This document shows positions 34,198-46,185 of a stretch of 64,000 nt of DNA, one piece after another. The notes under the pieces are model-generated. The model made no database searches. It saw only the letters and a list, made by a program, of their open reading frames with translations, and was not told the origin of the DNA. The position numbers and the translations under genes were made by a program. The DNA comes from Ctenosaura bakeri (lineage: Eukaryota > Chordata > Lepidosauria > Squamata > Iguanidae), in the NCBI GenBank assembly GCA_948474755.1, contig CAOLHI010000424.1, positions 868,001 to 932,000 on the forward strand. Reading direction: 5' to 3'. The number at the start of each line of letters is the position of its first letter. The stretch's first letter is position 1.

Positions 34198-37100
34198 CTG
34201 TAGGAGTCAATTGTTATTTTAAATTATCCAAATGACATATTTGTTACCCCCAAACTATTTGCTGACAAATCATAGCAACAGCTGCAACGCCCCCCATCTC
34301 CAATTAAAAAAAAATGTATCAAATCAAAAATGTTCTGGGGGCACATGTGGCTCTATTGTGGTTCACCGCAGAGTTTGTGTCTACCTGCCCACCCCCATAA
34401 GCCTATCTCCCCCATATGATGTAGGCAGCAGGAGAGTTTCAAGGAAGATGGTGAGAAAGGTATAGGAAATTCTTTCATCCTTTTTATTCTCTTTTCTTCT
34501 TCTTTTAGAATTGTAGTATCATAGCACAGCAGTGCATTATTGAAATAGCATTTTTGCACTGAAATGCTTTTTCACTATTTAACTGATGAACTGTGGCACT
34601 ATGACTCTAAGAAAGGGAGAAGCCTGTTTTTCCAAGACATAGGAACACAACCTCCCAGCCTCAGGAAACCATGCCTCCAGTTTGCGAAAAACCTCCTAGT
34701 GAGGATCCAAGACATCATTGCATCCAGCAACAATGTTCCCCGCCCCCCACAAAAAAACCAGTCAAGACTGATGGGCAATGAGTTCACACTTTGGCCATTT
34801 CCACCCTACACTGTTATAGTGCTATTATTTCACTTTCGACATCCTGTGGAATTCTGGGGTTTGTAGTTTCCTGTGGCCAAAGAGCTCTCTGGTCGAGAAT
34901 TCTAAAGGCCCCTCCCTAAACTGCAAACCTCAGGATTCCATACGATGTTGAAAGTGGAATAATAGCACTGTAACAGTGTAGTGCAGAAATGGCTTTCTTC
35001 AGACCAGTCTGGAAGACCCAATAATCCATTAGAAGAAGGGCATGAAGGAGACAATAGCATCTCCAGACAGTGCTAGGAAAGCTAGTTTTCCTGTCTGAAA
35101 ATCAAAGAGTTGCTGCCAGTCAACTTCAGTACTAAAGAGCTAGACTACACCATTTGTATGGCTACTGGAAGACATTTTGTTACCTTGGGCAGAGCACAAA
35201 ACAGCCCCTCCATTCTACTTACACAACCCAAACAAAGTGACAATCGGTGGTGTAATGAGTTAAAATGTGTGTAGTTTAGTGGATAAAAAAATTAAAATGT
35301 CCCTCGCCAGGACCACCTCCCTGAAGCGTCCAAATGCATGAAAGTCTGGGTTGACAGTTTCTAGCAATTTTGATCTTGACCAGGAACAGGTCTTTTGTAA
35401 AACCACCACTAAATAGCTTAGATTACAGCAGTCCCTGCTCATAACAATACAAAATCACAGAGAAAATCAGGTCCTTCCTCCAATTACTGTGGAGATTGCT
35501 GTTAAACTCAGAAGGAAAAGGGGAATCCAAGGGATTGTCAGATGATATCTTACTCCTTGCTAAGCAAAGCGTCCCAGATCATCTATTTTGCAAGCTCTGG
35601 CTCTGCTATATTACAATAGGCAGCTGGTGGTGGTAGGACAGAGGCCTCCACCACACCTTAAACTTTGCTTTGGGGTGAAGACAGGCCATTGTAGTTCTGT
35701 CTTCCACCCTTCCATCAGCAGCAACTATTTCTAGCATCTTCTGCCTGAGGTGCCTAATGGTAGACTAGCTACAGTTAGGTATTCTGACTCACTATAAAGT
35801 AATCACCTCTGTAACTACCAAGATCAAATCTTGGAAAAGGTACTTTGTTGGTTTACAACTGCTCAAATGCCCCCAACCGACAGCTGTCCAAAAAAAAAAG
35901 AGTAATAGTTTCAAGTTTGGCAACAGCACTAAGGCAGTTTACTCTTTTTATTTATTTGTTTCTAAATAGCATCCCAACCCCAGCTCAGTTTTTCTTTTCT
36001 CCCTCTCCTTCCACCTCCCTCTTTTCACTTTTGTATGATCTATGTACTTACTGCAGTATCTTCAGAACTCCGATAGCAGACTGTCTGGCAGCCAAACACA
36101 GCTATAGAAATGGTGAGGCAGACGCCCACTGTCCCAGCTGCGAAAGCAATCCCTCGCAGTGCCGTGCAGTAGAACTAGGAACAAGGCAGAGAAGAAAAGA
36201 AGAGACAGTCTTTCAGTTAAAATCTACTCTGCTCTAGAACAAATGAAGCCAAGAAGAGAAGAGAACAAGTCATATAACACCTATTAACATCTAATGGATC
36301 AGCAAATATATTATGAGCAGCCTTCCCCAGAATGGTCTAGTGGTTTTAGTGTTGGACTATGACTCTGGAGACCAGGATTCAATTTCCCACTTGGCCATGG
36401 AAACCCACTGGCTGATCTTCAGTGCATCACACACTCTTAGCCCCACAAAACCTCCTGATAGGTTTGCCTTAGGTTTGCCATAAGTTGGAAATGATTTGAA
36501 GGTACACAATAACACAAGCCTTCCCTAGCCTAGGACCCTTCAGTCGTTTTGGACTGTAAATCCCATCACCCACACGTGGTCCTGGTTGGGAATTATGAAT
36601 ACAGAACTATAGAGCCCTGGTGGCAGTACTGCAGCCACAACATTGTGAGTTTGATCCTGCAGGGCTCCAGGTTGACTCAGCCTTCCATCCTTCCAGAGAT
36701 CAGTAAAATGAGTACCCAGCTTGTTGGAGGCAATTAGCTAAACACGTTGTAAACCACTGAGGGAGTGCTTTGCACTGATAAGTGGCATAGAAATATAACT
36801 GCTATTGCTAATGCTTTGTGTCTGCAGGGTGCCAAGTCAGAGGAGGCATAGGAATGAGCCTACTTCAGATGTTTTGACGAAGTTTATCTCTCTGAAAGGT
36901 CACTGTCTAATGAATTTTAAAAATGCCTTCTGCATTCTTTCCTTGCCTGCTTCATTTTTAAAACGTGGACTACTATATGTTCTGAAGGTACTTGATCCAG
37001 TGACCTTGCTGAAGCTAAAAAAGAAGCCTAGACTGGTTATTGCCTGGATGGGAAATCTTAAGTACATGCCTTGAACTAGAACGGTGAGATATAAATGACA

Positions 37101-40100
37101 AGAAACATCATTATCGTCCCTTAAAATATTAGTTCAAGGGTCAAACTAGATGATATGCCTACTCCTCCAAGTAGTCTGCTTGCCATAGCAGATGATTTTT
37201 CTCAACAGCATATCTTGTATTTAGTGTGTGTTGTTTTATGATTGGTTTTTGGAAAATAAGCACAGGCTTAATTTGCAAACCTAGTTGCTGAATTAGATAA
37301 CTTGGAGGCAATCTGACTGTGGGAGAGAAAGGTTTAACAGTGGGCAATATGTATTCACCTTAATTTCTAGCTTTACTTCAAGTCGTTTCGTACTTGTATG
37401 TATGTTGTCAAAAAAACCACCATCCGCTTAAAGAAAAACGAGTTTAGCAGACTAACAGGTTTCAGCAGTACATTAAAATAAACAGTTTAGGGGGGAAATC
37501 ACTAATGTGAAGGAACAGACAACTCAAGAGAATGAACTGACAAGTGGATGGAACAGGGAATGGAACAGGGTGAAGCAATTGGAAAGAGAGTGAAAAGGAG
37601 ACAAAGCTGCATCACATAAAGTTTGGAAAAAAGGCTGGTTCCTTCTTGGTTTACCATGAAAAGCTATTTTAAAATGCCTCCCAAAATTAAATTGAGAACT
37701 GCCCACAAATGCCATTCAAAAAATTTAAGAATTTAATACAGCTGGCACAGTTGTGGGTCTGCTGCCTCCACTCTATAAAATACAACCATGTTGGAGAGAG
37801 ACTCCTTAGGTGCACATACACAGAAGAGGCATAGGATAGTGAGTGCTTTGGGAGTGGAAGAAAGAAAGTACGGAGGAAGGGGAAAGGAATGGAGTGACAG
37901 GAACCTTCAATACAATCAGCCGACACTGAAACATTTTGATATAGAAGCGTTATTTGTTACTCCATTTCCAACTCAAGGCTGACACAACAGTTGGAAGAGT
38001 GCTCATTGACATGGGTCATGGGCTAACTGTGGTGAAAACACCTGACTGTGAAGTGAGTGTGAACAGAGTGGAATGGACTGTCTGTCGGATGGGGAAAAGA
38101 TATAGACATAAAATGAGTACAGATTAACATTTCTGTTCCTGGATAGATCATTGGGGGGCGGGGGGAGAGAGAGATTTGCCTTTCTCTTAGTGCAGGACCC
38201 CAAGTGACTTACAAAATCAAGGCAAACAAAATACAGCTAATGGCTAATCAGTTGTAGTACTAAAGGTCCGTTTTAAAACTGTTTCTTAAAAAAAAGTTTT
38301 AAAAGCATGGAGTGCTGCTGACTGATGCTTAGGGGCTAGATAGTGAAAACTGATGTAGGGGTATGGAGATAAAGTGGCCTGAATCCTGAACAGAAGCTGT
38401 TCTCACTGCAAAATTGTGTTGCAGGGACACCTTTGTTTTATAAAATAAAGGGAAAACAAAATTGATATGAGCACACCAAAAAGTCAAGATATGACTCTTC
38501 CTTTGTGATACCTGCTCCTTCCCGAACTGCTTCCAAAGGCAGGGCTCCTTGCTGTGCCCCCTGAAAGGCATGGATTCTTAATAGGCAAATGAAAACGACA
38601 GTGGAAAAACACGAGAGGGTTACAAAATGGAATTTTACTGGAAGTGCAGTAAAATGCCACAGATGAGGCAGGGGTATTGCGAAATTAAATCTTCATGTGG
38701 GCCTCTGCCTTCCTCCAGGAACATCAGCATAACCTGTGGGCTGGTAGTTCCCACATTAGTGAGGCAGCAAATCTGCTCCAGTGAATCCTAGCCCCATTCA
38801 CTGACTTATTTCCAGATGTTCCCCTTCTCAGCATTTGCTTCTATGCTTTTAATGTATTGACCATGTTGTGGTTTGTTTTTCCAGGCTCCAAGTCAATTTT
38901 GCATAATTTCCTTCTGTGCACATCTTTTTCTTCCTTTGATATTCAGTAACATCTCTATATATTAACCTTTTTTCTTTGAGTTCCTTAGTATAATGACTCG
39001 AGGATTTTTTCCCAACATTTTGTTTCACTTGTAGTAGTAGTAGTGGTAGTCGTTATTACTGATATTACTACTATTACTATTCCACCCAATCTCTAGGCAG
39101 CTTGTAATACAATCTGTTTAAACAATTGAAAATCAGAAACAATAGAAATAATTTAAATGCTCAAAAATCACATTAAACAAGTTAATAATTTAGGAAGTTA
39201 AAACATCTTAAACCCTGAATGGATACAAATTTAGATGATATGATTTGGCCTCAAATGCTTTAATGAAAAGTCAAGAGTTAACTTGGTGTTGGAACTAAAC
39301 CAATATTGGTATCAACTGGGCCTCCAAGGTGCAGAATCCCTAGGAAAAAGGGGCAGACAAGTCTCCCAGGTGCTCTGTAGATGGTCCTATCTGTCTATCC
39401 ATCTATCGATCTTTTTGAACCAAGCTTGTCTTCCCTCTTGTTCCTGTGGTTTCTGTTACATACTTTTCAGTGTTTATCTTTGGTGTTGCCTCCAAGATGC
39501 TACCCAGAATGCTGGACATACTTAGCATAAAACATTCAGGACCTTGGATAATTAGTGGAGACTCCCTGCTCCACTGATATGGGAGCCATCAGTGCCCAGA
39601 GCCACACAAAGTGGGAGGGGAGGGGGAGGGGAGGAGTGGAGCTAGACTTTACCAAATGAATAATAACTTACCACAAACCGGGCAATCACTGTGCAGCCAT
39701 GCTGGACGCGGTCAGTGAGGGTGCAGAAAGTTGGGAAAAAATAAAGTATGTCTCTCACATAGAGAAAGTTGATCACAATTGCGACTGCAGCGGCAGTAAT
39801 GTGGAAGATCAAACAGGCTTTCACCTGGGAGAGACAAAGAAGAAAAGAAATATTATTGATACAGCATAACAAAAGGCACAGTTAATGGATGATAGTGTAG
39901 TGGTTTAAGTGTTGGACTAGGACTCTGGGAGACTAGGGTTCAAATATTTGCTCAGCTGTGGAAACCTACTGGGTGAGTCTAGGCAAGTCAACTCTTTCAG
40001 CTTGAGAAGAAGGGAATGGCAAACCATCTCCAAGGAAATCTTGCCAAGAAAACCCTAGGATATGGTTACCATAAGTCAGAGTCAACTTGAAGGCATAGAA

Positions 40101-43100
40101 CAATAACAAAGTGAATCTTTGGCATGAAAGCAATATGGAAGAGAAATGATACATAGGAAATATGCTACTCACCCAGCCAAGGGAGGGGGATCGATCAGCT
40201 ATAATGGCAACAATCCCACCCAGGAACAACTAGCAAAAAGGAAGAAAACAAGCTTAAGAAACACATGCCAAAAGTTTGAAATAGGCTAATATAAAACCAG
40301 AATCAGATTATCAGCAATCTCTACAGAATTTTGTTGTTTTTGGAAATGTGTGGAATTTAATAACATCTAGAGCAACAATCCTATGTATTTCTTCCAATAA
40401 ATGACATTCATTCTGGTCAGTGCAATTTACATCCAGATAAATGGATAGAGGGATTGCAGTTTTAACTGTTAGTGAATGTGAAACATTTTGGCAAAGACTA
40501 GGCTCAGAAAAGATACTTTAGATAATGATGTCCAGAATCCTCCAGCAGCCATACTGTCTGGGTTCTGGGAACTGTAGTCCCAAAAGTCTTTTCCCAAGCA
40601 CCAGGAAATATGTAGGTGATACCAGGCAACTGAAAGGAAGAGTGCTAGAGCACTCTGGCTAAGAATTCTAAATAGCCCTCCCTAAACTGCAAATCCCAGG
40701 ATTCCATGGGATACAGTATGATTTCACCATGGCAACATCCCATGGAATCCTGGGATTTGTAACTTAGGGACAGCTATTTAGAATTCTCAGCCAGAGAGTT
40801 CTAGCATCCCACCCCCTACTACGAACCTCAGGATTCCATAGGATGCAGGCATAGCAGTTACAATAAAATAATAGTACTATTACTATGTAGTATGAGAAGG
40901 CCGCTAGTAGGGCTGTTTTAGATCCATTGGGGGATAGGGCTCAGCACCTTAGATAGCAATGCTAAGGTCTGGATCCACTGATAAGAGCATCCCACTGAAA
41001 AGAGAAAGAAACTCTCAGTTGATGCTGGTGATCACTGTAGACAAAGAGTGGGCAACCATAGCCTTTGAGATGTTTTGTCCTACAACTCCCATCAGGTCTA
41101 GCTGGAACTGCCATGAGGATAGATAATGGAAGCTGCAGTATAAAAACATCTGAAGGCCTACATGTTCCCCACTCCAGTGAAAACAAGTCTACTCAGCCTG
41201 ATGGATCAATGATCAAGCTTGGTGTAAAGCAGCTTCCTAAGGAAGTGGAAAGGGAGAGCATAGAAAAGCTACTTTCCTGGATTACAATGCCCATAGTTCC
41301 TTAGGTGGTGTGACCAATGACCACACTGAGCATGGGCCTCAGAGTCATAGTTCCCAAAGGCCTCAGCATACTGTTACCCTGATCTCTGGGGGTCCCGAGG
41401 GCATCCAAATAACCAAACAACAACAACAACTTTGGGGAAAATTAGCTGGAGCACTCACTAAAGCTAGCGAGAGGCAGGGTAACTTAGCAGGATCTTGCAA
41501 CCCAGCGTCTACGCGGTCAGGTCAATCAAGCAGTCAGACGGTTTAAAATAGCAAAAATGATGTTTTATTAAGTACAGACAAATATTAAAGACAACCCAGT
41601 CACACAGCTAACTAAAGAATTGGAAATAGGGATTTTCGGAGGGAAATGGGTGATACGACAGCTGTCTCGTAGTCCTGGAGAGGTATGAAGATAGAGTTCG
41701 TTGGGGTGCAGGGAAGAAGCTCAGCGCGGTTCGCTGAAGGGAGCTCGCTGAACAAAGCGGCAGCAAGGTGGTCTGGAACTTGGGAGTGATCCGAGGATGG
41801 TCTCAGAATTGGGGGGTTTTACAGAGTGAATTGTGACTGCAGGTCGTACCTTACTCGGTGAGAACAATGCAATTTAAGAGTGGGAGAAAGCTTTGGAAAG
41901 GTCAGAGTTTAGCATGATTGGCTTAGGGTCGAATTAACAATAGTGTAGCCAGTATGCAAATATGGATCACTTAGTACAGCTTTGTGAGGCTACCTGCTCG
42001 GGGCAGGGGAGCCTTTGTTAGTATCGTTCATAAGCAAGGTGGTGTTTGTCAGAGAGGTCCCTGAAGCGACAAACCGGCTCAGTCTGGCCTGCTTGGGTGG
42101 AGAATGGAATGTCCAGCAATTATTGGCTGCGCCTGTTTACGTGCTTGTCCGGAGGCCTCGCAAACACGTGGAGCGGGGTGACAGAGGAAAGCCGAATGGT
42201 TTGATATCAAAACGATATCAAGTGCTATCTCCGGGTAGGCCTGGACTGCAGTAACAATACCTTTGATTTTCCACTTAGCCTGTTGTCTTGGGCTTCATAC
42301 ATTCAGCACTGAGGTAAGTGGTCTCAGCATCAGATATGATAGTTCAAGCCTTCCCTACAAACCCTGTCCCTATTATGAAGACTAGTGTGAGAGTAAGCAT
42401 ACTCTTAAGGTGTTAAATTGATGTCTGGAATTACCAGGATTTCCAAATCCTTATTCCACTTACTAGGATCCCAGAGAAGAAGTGAATGCCAAGGTCATCT
42501 GTGTAGGAACAGCGGAAAATGAGAAAGAGGCCTCCCAAGGCTGATTGAAACAATCCCAGTATCACCAGCACTGCCTAGAAAAGAAATAGACACCAATGAA
42601 TACTATTTATAATACCACACAAGAGACAATCGTAAGTGAAAGTACATGAGCTAGTGGAAAAACCACATACAGCAGTGTGTATTGCTTGCACCCACTGGGA
42701 CATCATCGTTGTCATCGTCATTCATATATGAATTTAGGAACAACTTCTCCAATAAGGTGTCTTTCATACTACACAATTATAGCACTTTGATAGTGCTGTA
42801 ACTGTCAGGGTTGCATCCAAGGCCAGATTAAGGCAGCTGGAACCCTGAAGCAGTTCCAAAACTGAGGTCATCCTTCCTGCACTTGGATGATATAGTCTAA
42901 AAATGGCAATATGGAAAGTAATAGATTAATTAATTTAAATTTAAGTCCCCAAAGGCCTTTAAATTTAAATTTTAACTAATTAAATTAAAATTGATCAATC
43001 AATTAATTAAAGCTTAAGCTCAAAAAAATTTTATTTTCACCCTTGAAACTTTCAGGAGCTAACATGCTGATCTCATGTATTTTTATTCAATTGCTCAAAT

Positions 43101-43876
43101 AACACATAAAAATATCGATGAAGTTAGAAACACTGGAAGATTCAGGAGGTGACTGGGGAAGAAGCAGAGGCAACTGCATCTTTTCCCCCTCAACACTATG
43201 CTCCAGTTCAGCCATTAATCATCCAGCTCTTGCTGTGTCCTCCAGATTTCTGGGATTTATAGTCTGATGAGGCACTAGAGCTCTGTGACAAAGACTTCAA
43301 ATGCCTCATCAAATTACAAACCCCAGGATATAATCGGACACAGCCATGGTAGGTAAAGAGGTATCTAAGTGCTATGTATTATGTATATTTGAAGGGATGC
43401 CATGTAGAGGAGGGAGAGGACTTGTTTTCTGCTACTCCAGAGACCAGGACAAGGAGCAATGGATTCAAGCTGCAGGAAAGGAGATTCCACCTGAACCTCA
43501 GGAAGAACTTCCTGACAGTCAGGGGTGTCCGGCAGTGGAATATGCTGCCTTGGAGTGTAGTGGAGTCTCCTTCTTTGGAAGTTTTTAAGCAGATGCTGGA
43601 TGGCCATCTGTTGGGAGTGCTTTGAGGGTGTTCCTGCATGGCAGGAGGTTGGACTGGATGGCCCCTAGGGTCTCTTCCAACTCTACATTTCTATGATTCT
43701 ATGTAGTGTGAAGGAGATGTTAAGTAAGAACATGAGGCAGCTTCGTGACAAGCTTTGCTAAACCTCATAACCCTTTCAGATTCCGGCATACTCACATTCA
43801 TTCATAGACCATCACTCACCCCAAAAGCTCTGGGCTGAACCCCAAGAAACTTCTGCAGCAAAGGCGATGTCTCCAT
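34075..43876 (-). CDS. MS4A-like: MS4A-family (CD20-like) four-pass membrane protein, gene 2
   Basis: Proposed join on the minus strand: 43876-43820, 42574-42464, 40229-40173, 39824-39672, 36174-36052, 34197-34075, giving about 207 residues, a usual MS4A length. It begins METSPLLQKFLGVQPRAFG, with the family N-terminal block. TM1 is in exon 2, TM2 spans exons 2/3 and ends 'IIADR', TM3 starts VKACLIFHI, the loop has Cys109 and Cys119, and TM4 ends 'VFGCQTVC'. All junctions are phase 0 and use GT-AG sites. It is the tandem paralogue of gene 1. A solo LTR in the same orientation lies in intron 2, and intron 3 is only 343 bases, mostly a SINE. The last exon is inferred. Confidence 0.83.
34793..34993. 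mobile_element. Long-palindrome MITE, family A
   Basis: Ends GGCCATTTCCACCCTACACTG and complement, with 3-bp duplication TTT (34790-34792, 34994-34996). It lies in intron 5 of MS4A-like gene 2. Confidence 0.8.
36052..36174 (-). CDS. MS4A-like: MS4A-like gene 2, coding exon 5 (TM4)
   Basis: Acceptor TGTTCCTAG, 123 nt, residues 127-167, donor GTAAGT. It encodes 'ALRGIAFAAGTVGVCLTISI' and 'VFGCQTVCYRSSEDTA'. Confidence 0.87.
36330..36515 (+). repeat. tRNA-derived SINE (ACA-tail type)
   Basis: Head GGTCTAGTGGTTTTAGTGTTGG, 'CTGGAGACCAGGATTCAA' B box, body 'CCATGGAAACCCACTGG', tail ending 'GAAGGTACACAATAACAC'. Confidence 0.8.
36605..36810 (+). repeat. tRNA-derived SINE, third type
   Basis: Head 'AGAGCCCTGGTGGCAGTACTG', a 'GAGTTTGATCCTG' B-box-like block, and 3' part 'TTGTAAACCACTGAGGGAGTG...AAGTGGCATAGAAATAT'. 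Confidence 0.6.
36811..39671. other. Intron 4 of MS4A-like gene 2
   Basis: Mostly unrecognised sequence. Seen are a GGT/AGT microsatellite near 39030, a LINE 3'-end-like stretch near 39085-39250, and a CTAT-type microsatellite near 39390-39410. No exon was recognised. Confidence 0.4.
39672..39824 (-). CDS. MS4A-like: MS4A-like gene 2, coding exon 4 (TM3)
   Basis: Acceptor GTCTCTCCCAG, 153 nt, residues 76-126, donor GTAAGT. TM3 is VKACLIFHITAAAVAIVINF; loop cysteines at 109 and 119. Confidence 0.88.
39888..40118 (+). repeat. tRNA-derived SINE filling a short intron
   Basis: Head 'AGTGTAGTGGTTTAAGTGTTGG', full central part 'GGAATGGCAAACCATCTCCAAG', tail 'GAAGGCATAGAACAATAACAAA'. It is the most complete copy here and occupies two thirds of intron 3 of MS4A-like gene 2. 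Confidence 0.85.
40173..40229 (-). CDS. MS4A-like: MS4A-like gene 2, coding exon 3 (end of TM2)
   Basis: Acceptor TTTTTGCTAG, 57 nt, residues 57-75 (LFLGGIVAIIADRSPSLGW), donor GTGAGT. Confidence 0.87.
40655..40905. mobile_element. Long-palindrome MITE, family B, composite
   Basis: Repeated and inverted 'AACTGCAAATCCCAGGATTCC' and 'GGAATCCTGGGATTTGTAAC' blocks. At least two copies or a duplicated arm are present, in intron 2 of MS4A-like gene 2. Confidence 0.65.
41040..41170. mobile_element. Small palindromic element, family C
   Basis: Left 'GTGGGCAACCATAGCC...GATGTTTTGTCCTACAACTCC' is answered by 'CATCTGAAGGCCTAC...CCCCACTCC'. Related fragments occur near 8940, 47040, 49300, 53020, 58360, 59490 and 61730. 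Confidence 0.55.
41372..42256 (-). mobile_element. Solo LTR copy C (main family)
   Basis: 885 bp, plus-strand ends TGTTACCCTG and GCAGTAACA, with 4-bp duplication ATAC (41368-41371, 42257-42260). It lies in intron 2 of MS4A-like gene 2 in the same transcriptional orientation. The GATATCGTTTTGATATC motif is near its 5' end. No internal retroviral sequence. Confidence 0.9.
42464..42574 (-). CDS. MS4A-like: MS4A-like gene 2, coding exon 2 (TM1)
   Basis: Acceptor TTCTTTTCTAG, 111 nt, residues 20-56, donor GTAAGT. TM1 is AVLVILGLFQSALGGLFLIF, followed by 'DDLGIHFFSGIL'. Confidence 0.88.
43220..43735. mobile_element. Family B MITE split by a CR1
   Basis: The left part has 'GGGATTTATAGTCTGATGAGGCAC' in interrupted form and its inverted answer 'TGCCTCATCAAATTACAAACC'. 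The element's end (TAGTGTGAAGGAG) reappears after the CR1 at 43381-43703. Confidence 0.5.
43381..43703 (+). repeat. CR1 LINE 3' end
   Basis: Plus-strand reading gives 'NGFKLQERRFHLNLRKNFLT', 'VRQWNMLPW' and 'SLEVFKQMLDGHLLGVL'. It ends with TTCTATGATTCTATG, the characteristic CR1 terminal repeats. Confidence 0.93.
43820..43876 (-). CDS. MS4A-like: MS4A-like gene 2, first coding exon
   Basis: ATG at 43876, 57 nt, residues 1-19, donor GTGAGT. The LLQKFLG.QPRAFG block aligns with LLQRFLRGHPRVFG of gene 1, which decides the start. Confidence 0.83.
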
Positions 43877-45761
43877 TATGTTTCCTTCTACCGCTCACAC
43901 ACCTTCCACAGATGATACACCTGTGAGTGTCAAGGAGAGAATAAATATTAAGGAAGCTACAGACTAAATGGCAAAGTTTTATACAATTTATAAGTGTACA
44001 TGTGACCACTGTTTTACCTAAACTCCCCAACTGTGCCTTCCTTCCCAAGAGCCAAGATGCATGTCGCAGTAACTGGGTAGGTTAATTAATTCATTTATTA
44101 AAATATTTTTGTCCCATTCGATATCAGAAGATATCAGGGTAGCATACAAATAAATTTGGATTTAAAATTATTTAAATAGTGTAAAAGCATACCAAACAAT
44201 TGTTAAAACTAAAATCCTGTACAGATATAGGCAAAGCTGTTAAATCCCAAAGGCTTTGATAAAAAGCCATTTTTTAACTTGTTGCCAGAATGAAGTTGGT
44301 GATAGTCAGGCTCAAGGCGAAGGCATTCTACAACCAAGATGCCACAGAGAAATGACCCTTTCTTACATCCTCACATAGTAAAACATTTCTTTTGTCCTTG
44401 TCCTATATAACTATTGTCTCAAGCAAACTGTGGCTATTAGGTTGATTTCGCAGTCAAGTTTCTGCAGCTGTTCAAGAACGCTTTGTACTCTGTTGGATTG
44501 ACTTATTAGTATAGCTTGACTCTCTCTTATCTGAAGTGCTTGGGACCAAATATGTTCTGTATTTAGGTTTTTGTTTGTTTGTTTTATTTTGGAATACAAT
44601 ACCTTTTTGGAAGAGCTTTGTGTCTCATTCATTTGCTACTTGTGTTGTGTATGAGACATGAGGCTGGAGAGAGACTGAGGGTCTGTGAAACTGAAGAAAT
44701 CCAAGCATAGCACTCAGTGTGAATCCATGCATCCTGCCATTTCACAGATCCTCAGTTTCTCCCCTTTTGCCACCAACTGCCCTCTTCCTCCTTTGAGGTG
44801 GTAGGTGCAACACAACACAGATCTTAGAGACAAACAAGCAGGAGTGCTGTAGTTATCACCTCAAAGGCAGAAGAAGGCAGCTGATGGCAAAAAGAAAGAG
44901 AATGACTATCTCAGGGCAAACAAGCAGGGGCACTGCAACCACTGCCTCACAGGTGGAAGTGGGCAGCTGGTGGCAAAATCTTTTGGGTTTTGGAGGTTTT
45001 TGGTATCTGGATAAGGGAGGTTCAACTGTCTTAAATTAAGGATTTTCAACTGGAATTAACAGGAGGCCTGTTCCCTGGCTTACATCCCACATGTTCAGCC
45101 AGAAAGGTAGGAAAACTTTATTGGTCACCTACTTTATTTGTCATCTACTGCTTTTTCCAGGATTTTGAAAAGTTACTTTTGGACTACAACTTCCAGAATC
45201 CTGCAGCCAGCATAGTCACTGGCTACATGGAGTAGCAGCACAATGTCAACAATTTCACAAGGAAAAAACAGGCACCAAGAATCAGGCCTAGAACTTCTTC
45301 TTAATAACAACCTTCAGGTTGTTAAGATTTGCCTAGTGGATTCTGTGGATCATAATTGCAGCAGAGACTCTTAGCAAAGCATTCCTCGGATAAACAAAAG
45401 GATAAACTTTCAGAGGAGCTCTTTACAGCAGCTGCTGCCTCGTTGCCATCTTGGCTCCTCCAGATCATAATTGAAATTAGGAATGCTCTGCTACCTAAGA
45501 TACAGCTCAATCATCTATTTTACAAGTGAGGGAAAATTTTAGACATGACAACAAGCATCCTATGTTCATTTCATTGATTGCAGCTTGCATGTGCACCGTG
45601 TCTTAATAAACCTGGGCCTGAGTACATGCACTAACCAGTGGTTCTTAACCACTTTTTCCCCTGGCATCCTCTGCAAATATAACTTTCTGCTGGGGAACCC
45701 AAAACTTAATTCAAGATTTAAATATTTAAATTTAGATGTAAATATTCAACTATCATTTATT

Positions 45762-45960
45762 AAGTGCTTCTGGAGACTAGGATTCAAATCCCCACTCAGA
45801 CACTGGGGTGACCTTGAGCAAGTCACATTCTCTCAGTCTCAGAGGAAGGCAAAGGCAAACTTCCTCTGAACAAATCTTGCCAACACCCCCCCGCCCCGTG
45901 ATATGTTCACTTAAGGGTTGCCATTACTCAGACGTGACTTGAAGACAAACAACAACAAAG
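45762..45960 (+). repeat. tRNA-derived SINE (ACA-tail type)
   Basis: 5'-truncated; body 'CTGGAGACTAGGATTCAAATCC', 'GGTGACCTTGAGCAAGTCAC', tail 'GAAGACAAACAACAACAAAG'. Confidence 0.8.
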
Positions 45961-46019
45961 TGCTGCTGATGGGAGTGGGATGGGGTGATTCTCTCTAGCC
46001 ATCATGTCTCTCCCTTTTG

Positions 46020-46185
46020 AAAACTGGTTTATTGTGACTAGAAGGTGAACCTACCATAAGGATTTTCTTGGCAAGATTTGTCACCTTTGCCTTTCTCTGA
46101 GGCTGAGAGAATATCAGTTGCTTGAGGTAACCCAGTGGGCTTCTATGGCTGACTGGGGATTCAAACTGCTCCCCTTGCAAATGCA
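46020..46185 (-). repeat. tRNA-derived SINE fragment
   Basis: Minus-strand 'CCCAGTGGGTTACCTCAAGC'-like body and 'AAATCTTGCCAAGAAAATCC' block. Confidence 0.6.
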
